From a bacterium 336/3 (GTDB lineage: Bacteria > Bacteroidota > Bacteroidia > Cytophagales > Thermonemataceae): a DNA stretch of 64,000 nucleotides. Shown one piece after another: positions 37,177 through 46,008 of the stretch. The notes under the pieces are model-generated. The model searched no databases. It worked only from the letters and a program-made list of their open reading frames with translations, and was not told where the DNA came from. The translations under genes and the position numbers were made by a program. The stretch covers positions 192,107 to 256,106 of the forward strand of contig LJIE01000001.1 in assembly GCA_001281695.1 (NCBI GenBank), in the 5' to 3' direction. How positions within the stretch are numbered: the stretch's first letter is position 1; each line of letters opens with the position of its first letter.

Positions 37177-37264
37177 CTTTTGCCTTCGTTGGTGAAGAAC
37201 ACCAACGAAAATAAACAATTCCTTGTTGGTGTCGCTGTGCTAAAACACCAACAAGGGCTAAAAA
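37177..37264. repeat. Double-hairpin intergenic repeat, copy B
   Basis: The better-preserved copy. Hairpin 1 is perfect: TTCGTTGGTG (37185-37194), loop AAGAA, CACCAACGAA (37200-37209). Hairpin 2 is perfect: CCTTGTTGGTGT (37221-37232), 12-base loop, ACACCAACAAGG (37245-37256). It overlaps the stop codon of the gene at 37258. Confidence 0.82.
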
Positions 37265-37905
37265 CCTTTACTCATGAGAGTTGGGTTGTCTAATATGTTA
37301 TAAGCAACTATTGTTAAATGGATACTTAATTTGCTTTCCTTTATATATTTTTGAAGACTTTTTTCAAATATCAAAACCTGCTCTTTAAGATTATTTGAAG
37401 TTTGATAAAATGTAATTACTATGGAATTATAATTGTTTTCTTCAATGGTTAAAGTGCTTTTAATAGTTGTTTCTAATACATTGTTTACCAATATTTGAGC
37501 AAAAAAAGCTATCCATTTATCTTTATAAGAAAAATTAATATCATATTCTTTTTCTAAAAAATGATAGATTTGGTAATCTTGTAATTGATTATTTAATGCG
37601 AATAAACATAGAATAATATCTGAATTATTTGGGTTTTCATAGCTTACTATATAATCATATTCTATACATAATTTACCATTAACATATTCTAAATCATTTT
37701 CCATATCTTGACCCAGAATTAAAGCCTGTTCTAATTCTAATTCCTTAGCTTTTTTATCAAATACAAAATAAATCGTAAAATCCATATTTTCATGATGGGC
37801 ATTTTCCAATAAAAAAATAGATTTCATGTTTTTGGAAATATTGCCAAAAGTACTCCATATAAAACTTCTAGTTATTCTTAATATTTTGTCTTGTTTATTC
37901 ATCAA
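37258..37905 (-). CDS. Cytosolic protein of unknown function (215 aa)
   Basis: A 215-residue soluble protein without signal or membrane segment, AT-rich, acidic, with alternating predicted strands and helices (SIFLLENAHHENMDFTIYFV; EQALILGQDMENDL). No family is recognised. It heads the leftward group that continues into the paralogous lipoproteins, with repeat copy B at its 3' end. It does not share their modules. An immunity-type or accessory role would fit the context but is not shown. Confidence 0.62.
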   Translation of the reverse strand: MMNKQDKILRITRSFIWSTFGNISKNMKSIFLLENAHHENMDFTIYFVFDKKAKELELEQALILGQDMENDLEYVNGKLCIEYDYIVSYENPNNSDIILCLFALNNQLQDYQIYHFLEKEYDINFSYKDKWIAFFAQILVNNVLETTIKSTLTIEENNYNSIVITFYQTSNNLKEQVLIFEKSLQKYIKESKLSIHLTIVAYNILDNPTLMSKGF

Positions 37906-37990
37906 CCAATTAAATTAAGAAGTTATATTTTACTCAATACTACTATAAGACTAGTTCATATAGTGTATAATTAACTAAAACTATACCTGC

Positions 37991-38018
37991 TCGTGTGAGT
38001 TTGCAATTCATACCTCTT
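37991..38018. repeat. Short intergenic repeat (copy 2)
   Basis: GTGTGAGTTTGCAA here matches 35549-35562 exactly and the flank TTCATACCTCTT partly matches. It lies in the 247-base gap 37906-38152, which holds no gene and no other signal seen. Confidence 0.45.
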
Positions 38019-38152
38019 TTTGTGTGAAATCCACCTCCATTTTTTTCTTTTTTTGTGCAACTTTTCACAATATACTGTGTCTTTTATACAAAAACCTATA
38101 TATAAAACGTTTTAACTCTTTATTTTCATTATTACTTCAGACAACTTTTGCT

Positions 38153-40570
38153 ATGATACGCACAACTTTACTCATTATTTTTTGTTGTAGTTTTTCTTTA
38201 TTGGGGCTTGCTCAAGGAAAAATTACAGGACAAATCAAAGACACCAAAGGGCAAAATGTAGGCTTTGCCACCATTATTTTACAAGACAAAACCACTCAAA
38301 AAGTTGTACAAGGCAACACAACAAATGAAGAAGGTAAATTTACACTTGAGAATGTTCCCAATGGTTTTTACAAACTCACAGCTCGATTTGTAGGTTACAC
38401 TGATAAAATCGTTGATTCTCTTACTATTTCTGATACTCAGAAAGAAATTACTCTCTCCAATATTACTCTCAAAGATGATTCAGAAATCAAAGGTATTGAA
38501 GTCGTTGGACAAAAAGATTTGCTTGAGGAACTTCCAGATAGAATAGTCTATAATGCTGAAAAAGACTTAACCAACGCAGGTGGTACAGCTGCCGATGTAC
38601 TTCGTAAAGCTCCAATGGTATCTGTAGATTTGGATAACAATGTTCAAATCAGAGGTAACTCTAATGTAAAAATATTGGTAAATGGGAAACCCTCTGCTAT
38701 GATGGCAAACAATGTAGGTGAAGCCTTGAGGCAGTTTCCTGCTGACATGATTAAAAAAGTAGAAGTAATTACCAATCCATCAGCCAAATATGAAGCAGAA
38801 GGCACAGCAGGTATTATCAATATCATTACCAAAAAGAAAACATTAGAGGGAGTAAATGGTAGCATATTTTCGGCTGCTGGCACAAGAAACAGCAATTTGT
38901 TTACAAATTTAAACATCAAAAGAAAAAAAATAGGGACATCTTTATCTTTTGGTGGTGGGGCTTGGTATGCTCCTTTTCGTAGTGAAACAAATAGAGATAA
39001 TCTCCTGCCAAATTTATCTTTTTTGAATCAGGATAATGATGGTAATAATCTTGGTTTTTGGGGGAATGGAAATTGGAATACAGAGTTCGATTTGAGTAGT
39101 AAACATGCTTTCAGTACGAATGTTCGTTTTTCAAGAGGTGGGTACATGAGTAACTCTATTTTATCTACCAATTTTGCAGACCAAAATTTAAACCCTTTAC
39201 AACAATTTGCTAGAGATACAGACCAAACCTATAACAATGGCAATACAGATGTTACGGCTGACTATACTCGTATTTTCAAAGATTCTCGTAAAGATTGGAG
39301 TGTCATTGCTCAATACAGTAGAGGTATCAATAACAATCGTTATGAGCTTTTACAAAATCCTGCCAATAGCACCATTGTAGATTATCAAGAAAGAAATAGA
39401 AATGAAGCAATCAATCAGGAGTGGTCTTTCCAAACAGATTTTACTCAACCTTTGGATAGTTCGAAGACTTTAGAATTAGGAGCAAGAGCTACACTAAGAA
39501 ATGTCAATAGTGATTTTCGTTTAGATTTATTCGATTTCAATGAAAACAATTATATAAATCAGCCTAATCTTTCTAACATTTTTGAATACCAACAAAATGT
39601 AATGGCAGGCTACACTGTATTCTCTTGGAATACCAAAAAGAAACTGGGTATCAAAGCTGGGTTACGCTACGAAATGACTGACATTAATGGAGATTTTAAA
39701 TCTTCTGACACAACTATTAATCAGAACTATGATAATCTTATTCCCAGTTTAGCTATTTCAAAAAGTTTCGATAAAATAGGGCAATTCAAGATTAGTTATA
39801 GTAGAAGAATACAAAGACCATTTATATTCTATCTGAATCCGTATGTGAATTTTGTAGATAACAAAAATATTTCTTTTGGTAATCCGAATTTAAGACCTGA
39901 ACTGACCAACAATTTTGAATTGGGTTATAGTGTTTTCAAAAAAAATACATCATTCAATACTACATTATATTGGAGAAACACCAATGATGTTATAAGTTCT
40001 ATTAGAAGCGTAGATGCCAATGGTATTTCTTCTACTACCTTCGATAATTTTGCAACCAACAATAGTTATGGTGTGAGTGTATTTGGAGGATTTCAGTTCT
40101 TGAAAAATGGACGTATCAATAGTAATTTAAACGTCTATTATGTGAATTTAAACAATCAAAATGAAGGTTGGATGTATAATGGCAATGTAAATATTTCTTA
40201 TAAATTCAATAAAAACTTCAGTTTACAATCATTTAGCATTATCAATTCTCCTCGTGTTGAATTACAAGGTATCAGTGGAACATGGTTCTATTACAATTTA
40301 GGTTTAAGAAGAGCTTTATTCAAGGAAAAAGGTGGTATTACATTGGGTTTGGATAATCCTTTTGCTAATGCTATGGTGATTCGTTCTAAATTCAATACAG
40401 ATTCCTTCCAATCGAATAGTACTGTTTATCAGTATAATAGAGGTATCAGAGTGAGTTTTAATTACAATTTTGGTAAAATACAAAATGAACAAAGAAAACC
40501 TCGTAAAAAGAAAACCCTTAATAATGACGATATTAAGCAAGGAGAAGATGGTAATGGAGGGCAGAAATAA
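38153..40570 (+). CDS. TonB-dependent-type outer-membrane receptor with carboxypeptidase-regulatory domain
   Basis: An 805-residue outer-membrane protein: signal peptide ending GLAQG, a CarboxypepD_reg-like domain (KITGQIKDTKGQNVGFATI, about residues 22-105), a plug domain (GGTAADVLRKAPMVSVD; NPSAKYEAEGTAGIINI) and a long barrel of the OMP_b-brl_3 type with FKISYSRRIQRP and NLRPELTNNFELGY strands. The ATG at 38153 is chosen because the extension from 38024 lacks a credible signal and is not protein-like. No SusD gene follows, so it is not a polysaccharide-utilisation pair. The substrate is unknown. The C-terminus is unusually basic and charged (RKPRKKKTLNNDD) instead of ending on a barrel strand. 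Confidence 0.9.
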   Translation: MIRTTLLIIFCCSFSLLGLAQGKITGQIKDTKGQNVGFATIILQDKTTQKVVQGNTTNEEGKFTLENVPNGFYKLTARFVGYTDKIVDSLTISDTQKEITLSNITLKDDSEIKGIEVVGQKDLLEELPDRIVYNAEKDLTNAGGTAADVLRKAPMVSVDLDNNVQIRGNSNVKILVNGKPSAMMANNVGEALRQFPADMIKKVEVITNPSAKYEAEGTAGIINIITKKKTLEGVNGSIFSAAGTRNSNLFTNLNIKRKKIGTSLSFGGGAWYAPFRSETNRDNLLPNLSFLNQDNDGNNLGFWGNGNWNTEFDLSSKHAFSTNVRFSRGGYMSNSILSTNFADQNLNPLQQFARDTDQTYNNGNTDVTADYTRIFKDSRKDWSVIAQYSRGINNNRYELLQNPANSTIVDYQERNRNEAINQEWSFQTDFTQPLDSSKTLELGARATLRNVNSDFRLDLFDFNENNYINQPNLSNIFEYQQNVMAGYTVFSWNTKKKLGIKAGLRYEMTDINGDFKSSDTTINQNYDNLIPSLAISKSFDKIGQFKISYSRRIQRPFIFYLNPYVNFVDNKNISFGNPNLRPELTNNFELGYSVFKKNTSFNTTLYWRNTNDVISSIRSVDANGISSTTFDNFATNNSYGVSVFGGFQFLKNGRINSNLNVYYVNLNNQNEGWMYNGNVNISYKFNKNFSLQSFSIINSPRVELQGISGTWFYYNLGLRRALFKEKGGITLGLDNPFANAMVIRSKFNTDSFQSNSTVYQYNRGIRVSFNYNFGKIQNEQRKPRKKKTLNNDDIKQGEDGNGGQK

Positions 40571-40606
40571 AGAAAAAGGCGAGATTTAAGTCTCGCCTTT
40601 TTCTTT
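40569..40606. terminator. Bidirectional terminator
   Basis: AAAGAAAAAGGCGAGA (40569-40584) pairs with TCTCGCCTTTTTCTTT (40591-40606). The stem overlaps the end of the receptor gene and touches the stop codon of the convergent sensor gene. Confidence 0.88.
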
Positions 40607-42588
40607 TATGAGTTTTGTGTTTGAAGTGTTGCAACTAACAAACGCTCTTTTCCTGTTTCAAAAATTTTGTTTTGTATTTGTACAGTAAACTGCATTCCAT
40701 TCTTAGAAAAAGCTCGAACTTGTTTTAACTCTTTGACTGTAGTATTCTCTCCTCCTCTACGTGTTTTGTTGGCTGCAAAATCTGTTCTAATTTCATCAGG
40801 TGACATTTCTAAAAGGGTTCTGATACTTGTATCACTCAATTCACCATAATCATAATTAAATAATGTTTCTGTTTGTTTATTTACAAATCTTATAATTCCT
40901 TTTTCATCATAAACCAAAATAGGACTCAGAATATTATCAAGAATTTGTTTCATTTTAAACAACTCTTTTTCAGCAACATCCAAGTTTTTAGAAAGTTCTT
41001 CTTGCCCAATAACCAAAGTTTCAGCATTTAATCTCAACATCTCTTCTTGTTCTTTGATAGATTCTGTTTTGGAACGCATATCTAAAAGTAACAAACGAGT
41101 TGCATCATTAGAAAAGGCAGACATAATGGTTGAAGCCGTTACTTCTGCAATGTTTTTAAGAAACTCTATATGATGTGGCTGGAAATCATCAAAACTTGCA
41201 AGTTCAATTACTCCTATAGCCTCCTCATTATATCGTAATGGTACTATCAACAAACTTTTAGGCTGTAAATTACCCAAACCAGAACTAATCATCATATAGT
41301 CTTGTGGAATTTGCTTGATATGCACAATTCCACCTTCTAAAAATGACTGCCCTAACAAACCTTCCCCTAATTTTATCTTCTTTTGCAAACTTTTTTGTTT
41401 ATTATAGGCATATGTTCCTTTCAGCTCCAAAAATTGTTCCTTATCATTTTTATTCAAAATGAATATACCTCCTTGATTAACCTTCAAATACTTGACACAT
41501 TCTGAGATAATTTCAGAACATAATATCTCTATATTATCATTATTTCTACGTAAAATTTCCGAAAACTTAGCAAGACCTGCTGTAGCCCAAGCTCTTAGTT
41601 GCTCTTGTTCATATACAAGTTTCAAACTATTTTTCATATCTTCAAGAGATGTACCCAATGAACCTTTGCCTTCAAATACCAAGATTTCAGAGTCAAAACG
41701 ACCATTACCTACATCCAATGCGAATGTTTCTATTTCCTGCAAGTTTACGATTAAATCGTTTGTTGATTTCACCATTGTGTTCAATTCATCACCCGATTCT
41801 TCTAATTTGGGAGGGATATCCCCTTTTGCAAGTAATTTTAGAGCATCTCTCATACGGCGAATCCTTCGTAAAATATCCAAAATAAGTAGTGAACCAATGG
41901 TTGCTGCAATGGCAACAGCAATGAAAAATTCAAAAAATATAATCCAAGGCTTATACTCTTCTAATTCTTGATAGGCTGTATCATAATCCTGTTCAAGGTT
42001 GTCTTGCAGATTGATGATATCCGTAGTTGTCTTTTTAATATCTGTAACAATAGATGCAATATCAGATTGAAGCGTTTTTTGTAGTCTTTGTGTTACATTA
42101 TCAATCCCAACTATTTGCTTTCTTTTTGAATAAATGTTTCTTAATTGATTAATTTCTCTTTTTAAGTTATTGATTTGATTCTCAGTTTTAGAGTATAAAA
42201 CAACCAAAGTATTATTATTTGATTTTTCTGAATAAGTTTGTAACTCATTCATATCAGCTTTAAGATTTTCCATCAAAATATCATATTCTTCCAAGAAACT
42301 TTCATCATTGAATAGAAAAGCTTTTTCGAGAGTTACAATTCCTGCATCAACTTTATCCGTAATTTCCGCTGCATAAAATCGAATGGGAGCAATTTTTTCA
42401 ATAACAGCATTTCGATTTTCAACCATTCTACTCCACTGATAATTAGCCCCTTGAATCAAAATAAATGAAATAAGAGCCATTGAAAGAAAGCCTCCTGTCA
42501 GCCTTCCTTGAATAGTGGTAAAATCTACCCTAAAATAATACAATATCCTTTTAAGAATATTCTTGTTCTTCTTTTGAACCTCACTCAT
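40606..42588 (-). CDS. Membrane sensor with HAMP, GAF and PAS domains but no kinase domain
   Basis: A 660-residue protein: first membrane helix at about 30-50 (FLSMALISFILIQGANY), a helical periplasmic sensor (about 50-210, four-helix-bundle/CHASE3-like), second membrane helix at about 213-238, a HAMP domain with LLAKGDIPPKLEESGDELNTM, a GAF domain (about 340-490; GLLGQSFLEGG, LIVPLRYNEEAIGVIELAS), a coiled coil and a PAS domain (ILSPILVYDEKGIIRFVNKQTETLF). It ends after the PAS. No histidine-kinase, cyclase, EAL or methyl-accepting motif is visible, so the output must be through protein contact or a partner. Confidence 0.85.
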   Translation of the reverse strand: MSEVQKKNKNILKRILYYFRVDFTTIQGRLTGGFLSMALISFILIQGANYQWSRMVENRNAVIEKIAPIRFYAAEITDKVDAGIVTLEKAFLFNDESFLEEYDILMENLKADMNELQTYSEKSNNNTLVVLYSKTENQINNLKREINQLRNIYSKRKQIVGIDNVTQRLQKTLQSDIASIVTDIKKTTTDIINLQDNLEQDYDTAYQELEEYKPWIIFFEFFIAVAIAATIGSLLILDILRRIRRMRDALKLLAKGDIPPKLEESGDELNTMVKSTNDLIVNLQEIETFALDVGNGRFDSEILVFEGKGSLGTSLEDMKNSLKLVYEQEQLRAWATAGLAKFSEILRRNNDNIEILCSEIISECVKYLKVNQGGIFILNKNDKEQFLELKGTYAYNKQKSLQKKIKLGEGLLGQSFLEGGIVHIKQIPQDYMMISSGLGNLQPKSLLIVPLRYNEEAIGVIELASFDDFQPHHIEFLKNIAEVTASTIMSAFSNDATRLLLLDMRSKTESIKEQEEMLRLNAETLVIGQEELSKNLDVAEKELFKMKQILDNILSPILVYDEKGIIRFVNKQTETLFNYDYGELSDTSIRTLLEMSPDEIRTDFAANKTRRGGENTTVKELKQVRAFSKNGMQFTVQIQNKIFETGKERLLVATLQTQNS

Positions 42589-42614
42589 AAACTCAAATTG
42601 ATACTAATGCAAAT

Positions 42615-43391
42615 TTATTTCCCTGTATAGTTTGGTTTTCTTTTTTGTAAAAAGGCTTGAACACCTTCAGCAAAATCTTCTGTTTTAAAATTAACTCCTT
42701 GATTATCAGCTTCCAATTCTAATGTTTTTTCTAAAGTCCCCTCAAAACCCTCCTTAAGATTAGCTTTGGTATTTTTGATAGCAATGAAAGGTCCTGTTGC
42801 TAAACGTTCACTAATTTCATCTACTACTTTATCCAACATTTCTTCTGTGCATACTCTATTGATAAGGCGAAGGTTATATGCATCTTCTGCACTAAAAATA
42901 CTAGCCAAACTCATCAGTTCAAATGCCTTGTAATATCCTATACGTCTTGAAAGGAAAAAAGCTCCACCTCCATCACTTGATAAGGCTATATTCGTAAATA
43001 TTTGGCTGAAACGTGTATCTTCAGCTGCAAAAAGCATATCACAAGCCAGTGCCATATTAAACCCTAAACCTACACAAACACCTCTGATTTTTGCAATAAT
43101 AGGAATATTGGTATTATGCATCGCCAAAATAAGAGGATTTACACATTCTTTTAAATACTTTGTAACACCCGACATCAGCTCAGCTCCTCCTGCTACCAAA
43201 TCAGCTCCACTACAAAAATCTTTTCCTTCTCCTGTAAGCACTATGACTTTTGTGCCATCTGTTTCACTTTCTGTAATTGCTTGGTGTATATCCAATACCA
43301 TTTGTTTGGTAAGGGCATTTTTTCGAGTTGTGTTATTAAGGCTTATTGTTTTTATAGATTCGTGTTTACTTACAATTACTAAATCGGACAT
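42615..43391 (-). CDS. Enoyl-CoA hydratase/isomerase family protein
   Basis: A 258-residue crotonase-fold protein. Visible are the oxyanion-hole strand FCSGADLVAGG, IIAKIRGVCVGLGFNMALACD and a C-terminal AFLQKRKPNYTGK. The second crotonase region reads ALSSDGGGAFFLSRRIGYYKAFEL, with Asp-Gly-Gly in place of the catalytic Glu of classical hydratases, which fits an isomerase or phenylacetate-pathway PaaG-like member. It is encoded 103 bases downstream of the amine oxidase on the same strand. Exact substrate is unknown. Confidence 0.85.
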   Translation of the reverse strand: MSDLVIVSKHESIKTISLNNTTRKNALTKQMVLDIHQAITESETDGTKVIVLTGEGKDFCSGADLVAGGAELMSGVTKYLKECVNPLILAMHNTNIPIIAKIRGVCVGLGFNMALACDMLFAAEDTRFSQIFTNIALSSDGGGAFFLSRRIGYYKAFELMSLASIFSAEDAYNLRLINRVCTEEMLDKVVDEISERLATGPFIAIKNTKANLKEGFEGTLEKTLELEADNQGVNFKTEDFAEGVQAFLQKRKPNYTGK

Positions 43392-43494
43392 ATTTTTTAA
43401 AATTTTGTTTGGCTACAATTTAATCATAGAAATTGGTTTTCTTATGATTTGCTTGCTAAAATATTAGTTTTTTAGCGATTTTCTATCTATGATT

Positions 43495-44862
43495 TTATTT
43501 ATTTAATAACATCTCTACACAATCTTGTGCAGTTTGTACAGCACCTTCCATAAAACCTTGCCATTCTCCAATATATTCTCCAGCAAACAATACATTTTCA
43601 AAAGGTTGAGTTAAAATACTTTTCATACCAAACCATTGATGGATATTGTAAATAGCATATGCTCCTTGTGTATATATATCTCCTCCCCAATAATAGGAAA
43701 CAGCTTGCTCAAATAAATGTTGTTTATCACCAAAAACAGGCATTAAAGCATCTAATACATATTTTGCTTGTTGGGTTTTATTCATTTGACTCAGAAGAAA
43801 TGCTTTATCACCAATAGCATAAGAAGTTAGTATGCCTTTTTCATGAGTTTGTTGTTGGCTTGTGTGAAAAATAAAATGAGATAAACTATCTGTATTCATA
43901 GCAAAATCCTCTCTACCCCAAAATCTTTCTTTAAATAACAACTGTATTTTTATGATACGAGAATACAGTAGTTGCCTGATAGCTTCTTTTTTTAATGGTG
44001 GTAAATGTGGTTGCCAGTCTATTTTAGAAAATGCAAATGTTGGAAGTGTACAAATCACTTTATCTCCTTCAAATATGGTTTTGTCTTCACAAACTACTTT
44101 TACTTTTTTATCTTGAATAATGGCATTTACTTTTTTATTTAGTAAAATATTTTCTTTACCAATTTTTTCAGATAACGCATTGATAATTTGAGAGTTTCCT
44201 CCTATCATCTGGTAATCCATTTCATTGTAATCACTTGATTCTGCATACTCTGAAAGGGCTGCATAAGCAGAAACTTGCCTAATGCTTTCACCAAAATCCG
44301 TACTATCATTTAATTCTCTCATCAGTAATGCGTCTTCAGGAATACCATTTTCCATCAAAAAACGCCACCAGCTAATGGAATCTATCTTCTTTTGTTCTTT
44401 TAGAGATAAATTTTTAAAATCTTTAAATATTTGAGCTATTTTCTCTTCCCATACTTTATCCATCTTAACTTTATCAAAACGGATATGTTGGTTTTGAAGT
44501 AACATATCAATATTGTATTGATGTTTAACCGTTTTTACATTTAACTCTTCACACAATTTTATTAGTTGTTTATGAGATTTCCCTATCCACTCTGCCCCTA
44601 ATTCAGCATATAAATTTGGTATCTCTGGAAAAGAATAGCTAAAAACTCTTCCTCCTATTCTACTACGAGCCTCCAAAACAATTACTTTAAAGCCTTTCTG
44701 CGAAAGTCTATAGGCAGCTGTTAGTCCCGCAATACCCGCTCCTAAAATTAAAATAGTATCTCCTTTTTTAAGAGTATTTATTTGGGCATTGGCCAATGAT
44801 GTGCTTAAAAGACTGCCCAGAGTTGCAAGTCCTGTCTTTTTTAAAAAATCTCTACGTTGCAT
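43495..44862 (-). CDS. Flavin monoamine oxidase family protein, exported by a Tat-type signal
   Basis: A 455-residue FAD-dependent amine oxidase. It begins with a twin-arginine-like signal (QRRDFLKKTGLATLGSLL, cleavage near ANAQ), then the dinucleotide motif GAGIAG (41-46) and VIVLEARSRIGGRV. The substrate domain has ELGAEWIGKSH, and the C-terminal FAD segment reads VLFAGEYIGEWQGFMEGAVQ. Such enzymes oxidise amines or amino acids to aldehydes or imino acids plus hydrogen peroxide; here the reaction would be periplasmic. It lies 40 bases downstream of the ligand-gated channel gene on the same strand, so the two are probably co-transcribed. Confidence 0.88.
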   Translation of the reverse strand: MQRRDFLKKTGLATLGSLLSTSLANAQINTLKKGDTILILGAGIAGLTAAYRLSQKGFKVIVLEARSRIGGRVFSYSFPEIPNLYAELGAEWIGKSHKQLIKLCEELNVKTVKHQYNIDMLLQNQHIRFDKVKMDKVWEEKIAQIFKDFKNLSLKEQKKIDSISWWRFLMENGIPEDALLMRELNDSTDFGESIRQVSAYAALSEYAESSDYNEMDYQMIGGNSQIINALSEKIGKENILLNKKVNAIIQDKKVKVVCEDKTIFEGDKVICTLPTFAFSKIDWQPHLPPLKKEAIRQLLYSRIIKIQLLFKERFWGREDFAMNTDSLSHFIFHTSQQQTHEKGILTSYAIGDKAFLLSQMNKTQQAKYVLDALMPVFGDKQHLFEQAVSYYWGGDIYTQGAYAIYNIHQWFGMKSILTQPFENVLFAGEYIGEWQGFMEGAVQTAQDCVEMLLNK

Positions 44863-44902
44863 AAGAAGTAAGAGGTTTGAGGTTTTTTAAGCAAAACAAA
44901 TA

Positions 44903-45844
44903 TTAATCCAAAGCCATAATAATTGATACCAAATTGAAAATCAGATAAATAGAACCCAATATCCAAGCGACCAATCTATCTGTATTACTGGATAATTTGT
45001 CTTGTCCGTCATCATCTTGGCGAAGCGAAAGTGCTGAGAATGCAATGATTACAAAAATCATGATGAATGTTAAGCCATGTAGAGTATCAACAATTGTAAG
45101 AGTAGATGTTTCTGGTAAATAACTATCTATTACATATTTATTACCTACTGCTGCAAACAAACCACCCACAGGCAATCCAAAACGAGGTTCAGCATGGCTT
45201 GGGTCAATGAAAAATGTTACAAAAGATATTGCAAATGCCACATACATACCTAAAAAAAGTTTGAAAAAAAGTCCCCAAGCATCCCGTTCTATAGTAATAT
45301 CTACTAAAAACTGAGAATAGTAGGATTCTGGCTTTTTTTGTGTATTATCTCCAAAAGCTGTGTTGTAATGCCCTATTCCATTTGTTATTTTAAAACTTGT
45401 TATTTTCCACCCATCTACTTCTAATTTCGGATCATACGATTTTCCTAAAGTATCAGGAATAAAAATTAAATCTTTGGTTGTAAATTGTGGGTTTTCTACT
45501 TTAATTCTAAGTTTTTGTTTGTCAAATGGAAAATTGTGAAGTTCCCATCTTTGTTTCATCACTGATTTTATTTTGAGTTGTAACCAACCTTTTCCATTAA
45601 GACTATCAGCTATGATATTATCTATCTTATAATCTTTTGCATCAGGTAGTTCCACAGCATCTGTGGGCTTTTCTATAGGTCTTTTATGAATCATCCAAAG
45701 CCAAAAACGAGCGGTGTATTGTTCTTCAATAAAGTCTAAATCATGTAAACTAATAATATAACATCCAATTTTTACTGTGTCTGTTTGAGCTATAAGCCCC
45801 TGACCAAAAAATGTAAAGAAAAATAAAAAGATTAGTTTTTTCAT
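44903..45844 (-). CDS. Pentameric ligand-gated ion channel homologue (Cys-loop-like)
   Basis: A 313-residue membrane protein. A signal peptide (ending GLIAQ) precedes a beta-sandwich ligand-binding domain of about 180 residues that carries the family hallmark ELHNFPFDKQKL (FPFDKQ at 105-110) in the Cys-loop position, without the two cysteines as in other bacterial members. Four membrane helices follow: M1 (GLFFKLFLGMYVAFAISF), M2 (PRFGLPVGGLFAAVGNKYVI), M3 (TLHGLTFIMIFVIIAFSAL) and M4 at the C-terminus after a short RQDDDGQDK loop. Relatives such as GLIC (proton-gated) and ELIC (amine-gated) form pentameric cation channels. The M2 sequence is unlike either, so gating and selectivity are unknown. 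Confidence 0.83.
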   Translation of the reverse strand: MKKLIFLFFFTFFGQGLIAQTDTVKIGCYIISLHDLDFIEEQYTARFWLWMIHKRPIEKPTDAVELPDAKDYKIDNIIADSLNGKGWLQLKIKSVMKQRWELHNFPFDKQKLRIKVENPQFTTKDLIFIPDTLGKSYDPKLEVDGWKITSFKITNGIGHYNTAFGDNTQKKPESYYSQFLVDITIERDAWGLFFKLFLGMYVAFAISFVTFFIDPSHAEPRFGLPVGGLFAAVGNKYVIDSYLPETSTLTIVDTLHGLTFIMIFVIIAFSALSLRQDDDGQDKLSSNTDRLVAWILGSIYLIFNLVSIIMALD

Positions 45845-46008
45845 GCTGAATTGATATCTATGAATTACTACAAATGTGTGAAATTTCTAATACAAACTCA
45901 ATTGAAATATGTTTTTTTTAATTACATACTACATATAAATTTTACGGACTAAGTACCTTTATTTGCTCATAAAGTGTTTTATTAACTAACAATTTAAATA
46001 AAACTTTT

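Noticed and set aside
38024-38152. Upstream start for the TonB-type receptor
   Set aside because: The extension overlaps the repeat-bearing gap, has no sensible composition, and would bury the real signal peptide that starts at 38153.
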